Source: Sphingobium sp. KCTC 72723 | Lineage (GTDB): Bacteria > Pseudomonadota > Alphaproteobacteria > Sphingomonadales > Sphingomonadaceae | DNA length: 64,000 bases | Direction: 5' to 3' | Assembly (NCBI RefSeq): GCF_014280435.1 | Contig: NZ_CP060388.1 | Coordinates: 1,054,001-1,118,000 of the forward strand | Shown: positions 60,939-64,000 of the stretch, one piece after another | Layout: each line of letters begins with the position of its first letter | Numbering within the stretch: position 1 is the first letter of the stretch | The notes under the pieces: generated by a model | The model's database searches: none | Told to the model about the DNA's origin: nothing | Seen by the model: only the letters and a program-made list of their open reading frames with translations | Translations under genes and position numbers: made by a program

Positions 60939-63361
60939 CTGGCCCCATGCTCCACTCGCTCGACCTGAACAATTTCCGCAGCATCCGTGGCACCGTACAC
61001 GCGCCGCTCGATGCGAAGGTGGTGCTCGTGCATGGCGAAAATGGCGCCGGCAAGACGAGCCTATTGTCGGCCATTGAACTTGCGCTGACGGGACGGGTCA
61101 TCGCGCTCGAACGGGCTGATCCAGACTATGCCAAACAGTTGCTGCTCCGCGACGCCCAGGCGGGCCGGGTGGGCGTTCGCACCACCGGCCTCGAGGGGCT
61201 CAACGACTTCGAGACCCTGCTCGCCCGCGATGGCATCAGCAACAAGGCGATGCTCCCGATTGATCCGGCGAGCTTCTTCAGCGAACGCTGCTATCTGCCA
61301 CAAGCGATGCTCGGCCAGCTACTGCAGATTTATCAGGATTCAGATTCTTCCCCTGATTCGCCACTCGCGCGGTTCGTGACCGAACTGCTTGGCCTCGATC
61401 GGCTCGATGCCATCGAAACCGGCCTCCTTCCGGTTGCTGATCTGCGAAACTTCCGGAAAACGAGCCCCGGCTACGCCCCGACCGAGAGCGAGAAGCAGCG
61501 CCTCGATCGCCTGATCACCGACCATCAACAGGCCCGGACCGTCGCGCAGCGTGCCCTGACGGCGATCGTCGCGGAGATCAATGCGGCCTGGAAACGCCTG
61601 GGCCAGACCGACACGCTTGCGGAAACCGATCTGGAGGGCCTCGGCGAGCGCCTGGCGCAGTTGTCGGACGAAGCGGCTGTCGCGCCGCTCATCGATCAGA
61701 AGCGAACCGTGGAATCGCTTCGGCGCGGATTGGCGGGTGGCACTGCGGCGACAACAGAGGTGGACCTCGCCGTCGCCCATCGCACGGCCGCCGATGCGCT
61801 CGGCCGCTGGATCGCCGACTATGGTGTCGCGTTCGATAGGATCGATGGAGAGGTCACGAAGCTACTACCGACGCTCGCGACGCCGGCCAGCGACACCAAG
61901 GTCTGGCTCGATGCGGCAACCGTTCAGATCGGCGAGGCCCGTCGTCAGGCCCGTGAGCGTTCGGTCCAGGTGACCATCGACGCGGCGCGCAAGATCACGC
62001 TCGCCGCCGAACTCGAAGTCGAGCGCAAGAATCTTGCGACGATCGATAAGGAGATCGCGCTGATCGGAAAGAATGCGGGCTCGCTTGCTGAAATGCTTGC
62101 CGAGATCAGCGCCGTGATCGACTCCGACGTTTGCCCTGTCTGCGACCGCAATTATTCGGAGAAGGGCGACGGCGCTCTCATCGACCATGTCCATGCCAAA
62201 GTGACCCAGCTGTCGGGCTCAGCCGAGCGCCTATTGGCGCTTGGCCGTAACCGGTCGACCCAGCAGGAACAGATCGACCGCCTTGTTCGCGAGGAAGCAA
62301 CGCTCGGCGCGCGAGAGATGAAGACCGAGGCCGCCGCCGACCTTGCCCGCCGGGCCGCCGATCTTGATGCCGTCGCTACCGAGCTGGCACGTCTCGCGCA
62401 GCCGATCGGAGAGCGGGTTGAAATCATCTCGCTGGAAACGTCGACCCGCCGCACGTTGAGTGACCATCAGGCACGCAGCCAGTCGCGAGCGGCGACCGCC
62501 GGACATGTGGCGACGCTGGCCGAAGCGCTAGGCCTTGCCGCACCGGATCCCTTGCGCCCGCTCAGTGACGTGATGCAGGACATCGGGACCGCCATCGACG
62601 CCAAGCTTACGGCCATAAATGGCCGCGAAGAGGCGCGGCGTTCGATCAGGGACAATCTGACCCAGGCCGATATGCAGTTCGGCCGTCTCCGCGAAGCGGA
62701 TGCACTGCTCTCTCGGGATCGGGCGACCGAGCGTCTCCACGATGCGGCGCTGAAGCGAGCCGCGCGGATCCGTAAGGACGGGCAGACCATCAAGGATGCC
62801 GTCGAAGCGGTGCGCGCGCAGATCATCAGCCGCGCGTTCAATGATCGGCTGAACCGGCTGTGGCGCGACCTGTTCATCCGGCTCGCACCGACCGAGCCTT
62901 TCGTTCCAGCGTTTCATGTGCCAACCGAGCCGACCCACAAGCTCAAACCGAAACTCGTAACGCGCCACCGGGCCGGTGGCGCGGGTGGAACCCCCGGCGC
63001 GATGTTGAGCGCCGGCAACCTCAACACCGCAGCGCTCACCCTGTTCGTGGCGCTGCATCTGACGGTAGCGCCGCAGCTGCCCTGGCTGATCCTCGACGAT
63101 CCAGTCCAGTCGATGGACGATGTTCACATCGCCCATTTCGCGTCCTTATTGCGGACGCTGTCGAAGGAGCATGGCCGTCAGGTGATCGTCGCGGTCCATG
63201 ACCGCCAGCTGTTCGAATATCTGCGTCTCGAACTCAGCCCCGCGTTTGAGGATGACAGCCTGCTTACTCTCGAGCTGACACGCAACACGACGCGCGACAC
63301 CGACCTTCTATCCAAGCGGTTCCAGCACAAGCCAGAGACGGCGCTGCGCTTCGCGGCTTAG
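60935..63361 (+). CDS. Rad50/SMC-like ATPase (Lamassu LmuB-like)
   Basis: An 808-residue ATPase with Walker A GENGAGKT (34-41), a zinc-hook CPVC (400-403) exactly mid-chain between two coiled-coil arms, the ABC signature LSAGN (691-695), Walker B LILDDP (718-723) and an H-loop VAVHDRQLFEYL. This is the plan of Rad50/SbcC-like SMC proteins, where two arms meet at the hook. Position after SIR2 and the small protein fits LmuB/DdmC, the DNA-sensing part of the Lamassu family. Overlaps its neighbour by 4 bp. Confidence 0.83.
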   Translation: MTGPMLHSLDLNNFRSIRGTVHAPLDAKVVLVHGENGAGKTSLLSAIELALTGRVIALERADPDYAKQLLLRDAQAGRVGVRTTGLEGLNDFETLLARDGISNKAMLPIDPASFFSERCYLPQAMLGQLLQIYQDSDSSPDSPLARFVTELLGLDRLDAIETGLLPVADLRNFRKTSPGYAPTESEKQRLDRLITDHQQARTVAQRALTAIVAEINAAWKRLGQTDTLAETDLEGLGERLAQLSDEAAVAPLIDQKRTVESLRRGLAGGTAATTEVDLAVAHRTAADALGRWIADYGVAFDRIDGEVTKLLPTLATPASDTKVWLDAATVQIGEARRQARERSVQVTIDAARKITLAAELEVERKNLATIDKEIALIGKNAGSLAEMLAEISAVIDSDVCPVCDRNYSEKGDGALIDHVHAKVTQLSGSAERLLALGRNRSTQQEQIDRLVREEATLGAREMKTEAAADLARRAADLDAVATELARLAQPIGERVEIISLETSTRRTLSDHQARSQSRAATAGHVATLAEALGLAAPDPLRPLSDVMQDIGTAIDAKLTAINGREEARRSIRDNLTQADMQFGRLREADALLSRDRATERLHDAALKRAARIRKDGQTIKDAVEAVRAQIISRAFNDRLNRLWRDLFIRLAPTEPFVPAFHVPTEPTHKLKPKLVTRHRAGGAGGTPGAMLSAGNLNTAALTLFVALHLTVAPQLPWLILDDPVQSMDDVHIAHFASLLRTLSKEHGRQVIVAVHDRQLFEYLRLELSPAFEDDSLLTLELTRNTTRDTDLLSKRFQHKPETALRFAA

Positions 63362-63498
63362 GCCGCCGCGGCTTCAGAGCCGGGTCTTCTCCATCTGGAC
63401 TTGATGGTCATCGACCCCGCTATTCCGGTTTCATGGAAGCGGATATGTATCAGCACCCTAGCACCACTCGCGTGCTCGAAGTGCCGCGTCGGCGGTGG

Positions 63499-64000
63499 CT
63501 ATTCCGGTTGATCCGACTCCAGCCAATCGAGCGGCACTAGGGCGTGATCGCGCCACTGCTCGGCAAGAACCACGTTAGCAAGGCCGCCCCATACATCCTC
63601 GTCTGCATGGTCGAGGACGATGACCTGGAGGCGGCCGGTGGCGGCTGCGACCTGCTCGCCTAGCAATGCGAAGACTTTGCGGACGGCTTCGACATCCTGG
63701 TCGCGCCACGTGACCGGATCCGCCTTTTCATCCCGTGCCGTTCGGCGCGGGAAATATACCTGGCTGGGTTGGTCGTAAATCAACAGTCCCGGGACGGGGT
63801 GATGCGGCAGCGCCAAGAAGAATGTCTGTAGCGCGAGGGTCAGGGCTACATGATAGGCAAGCCAGTTCGCACCGCTGCCGATCTCCCAGAGATAGTCGTC
63901 CCGGGTTCCGCGAATCACCTTCACCGTCAGATCCTGGATCATCAATCGGACGGGCGCTTCGGGCCATTCGGCGTCGAGCCGCGGAATCAGCCGGCCGGTC
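63499..64000 (-). CDS. DUF3732 ABC ATPase, C-terminal part
   Basis: The open frame enters from the right edge and ends at 63499; about 166 residues are visible. [20 protein letters not shown] (the ABC signature region of DUF3732), [15 protein letters not shown] (Walker B) and [10 protein letters not shown] (H-loop) are diagnostic. DUF3732 proteins are the ATPase of ABC three-component conflict systems. The start and partners lie beyond the window. It is convergent with the SMC-like gene, about 137 bp apart. Confidence 0.85.
   Translation of the reverse strand, partial: TGRLIPRLDAEWPEAPVRLMIQDLTVKVIRGTRDDYLWEIGSGANWLAYHVALTLALQTFFLALPHHPVPGLLIYDQPSQVYFPRRTARDEKADPVTWRDQDVEAVRKVFALLGEQVAAATGRLQVIVLDHADEDVWGGLANVVLAEQWRDHALVPLDWLESDQPE

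Noticed and set aside
1..64000. CRISPR arrays, rRNA or tRNA genes
   Set aside because: No regularly spaced repeats and no recognisable tRNA or rRNA stretches were seen by eye; a short tRNA fragment cannot be fully excluded without a search.

Overview
The window looks like accessory DNA from a sphingomonad (Sphingobium/Novosphingobium/Sphingomonas type alphaproteobacterium), most likely part of a conjugative plasmid or a large integrative conjugative element. The reasons are: high G+C; an F-type conjugation gene set in the arrangement seen on sphingomonad plasmids; a luxR-luxI-phyH cluster; a proteobacterial lasso peptide cluster with its own isopeptidase and TonB-dependent receptor; a ParB-like/Toprim plasmid module; and several mobile elements. 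This is inference from gene content; no rRNA, tRNA or chromosomal housekeeping gene is present.

Layout, left to right. (1) 1-3.8 kb: the 5' part of a tyrosine recombinase (minus strand), then an arsenic operon arsR-arsC(LMW-PTP type)-arsC(glutaredoxin type)-acr3-arsH with a perfect inverted-repeat operator over the arsR start. (2) 3.9-7.9 kb, minus strand: CHC2/Toprim primase-like protein, large ParB-like protein and a DpdA/TGT-family protein, probably one operon. (3) 8.1-10.9 kb: luxR, luxI, phytanoyl-CoA dioxygenase-like gene and a MarR-like gene, with a lux-box-like palindrome before luxI. (4) 11.2-21.5 kb: lasso peptide locus. FecI-type sigma, FecR, TonB receptor and isopeptidase run rightwards; precursor, B1-B2 fusion protein and cyclase run leftwards, with GntR- and XRE-type regulators behind the precursor. 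The predicted core has an 8-residue ring (Gly1-Asp8) and a tail ending GLSDD.

(5) 22.16-33.96 kb: a composite transposon made by two indistinguishable, directly repeated IS256-family elements. The outer ends are bordered by an 8-bp target duplication (CAAATGTC), whereas the inner flanks of the IS copies do not match. The cargo is an N,N-dimethylformamidase-like two-subunit enzyme with a divergent LuxR-type regulator (as in the known dmf locus), a second LuxR-type regulator, a TonB-dependent receptor, a Rid-family protein and a second PhyH-type dioxygenase.

(6) 34.2-55.7 kb: an F-type conjugative type IV secretion operon (DsbC-like, pilin, traL-E-K-B-V-C, two small membrane proteins, traW-U, a split traN, trbC, S26 peptidase, traF, trbB-like, traH, traG). 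No relaxase or coupling protein is in the window. (7) 55.7-64 kb: stability and defence genes: a TacAT-type DUF1778/GNAT toxin-antitoxin pair with a palindromic operator, a nucleotidyltransferase-HEPN fusion, a three-gene SIR2/small protein/SMC operon matching the Lamassu (DdmABC-like) architecture, and the 3' part of a DUF3732 ABC ATPase (minus strand) running off the end.

How it fits together: partition/primase and conjugation genes move the element; TacAT and the phage-defence genes help keep it; the payloads are arsenic resistance, quorum sensing, a lasso peptide with dedicated re-uptake and cleavage, and a recently acquired amide-degradation transposon.
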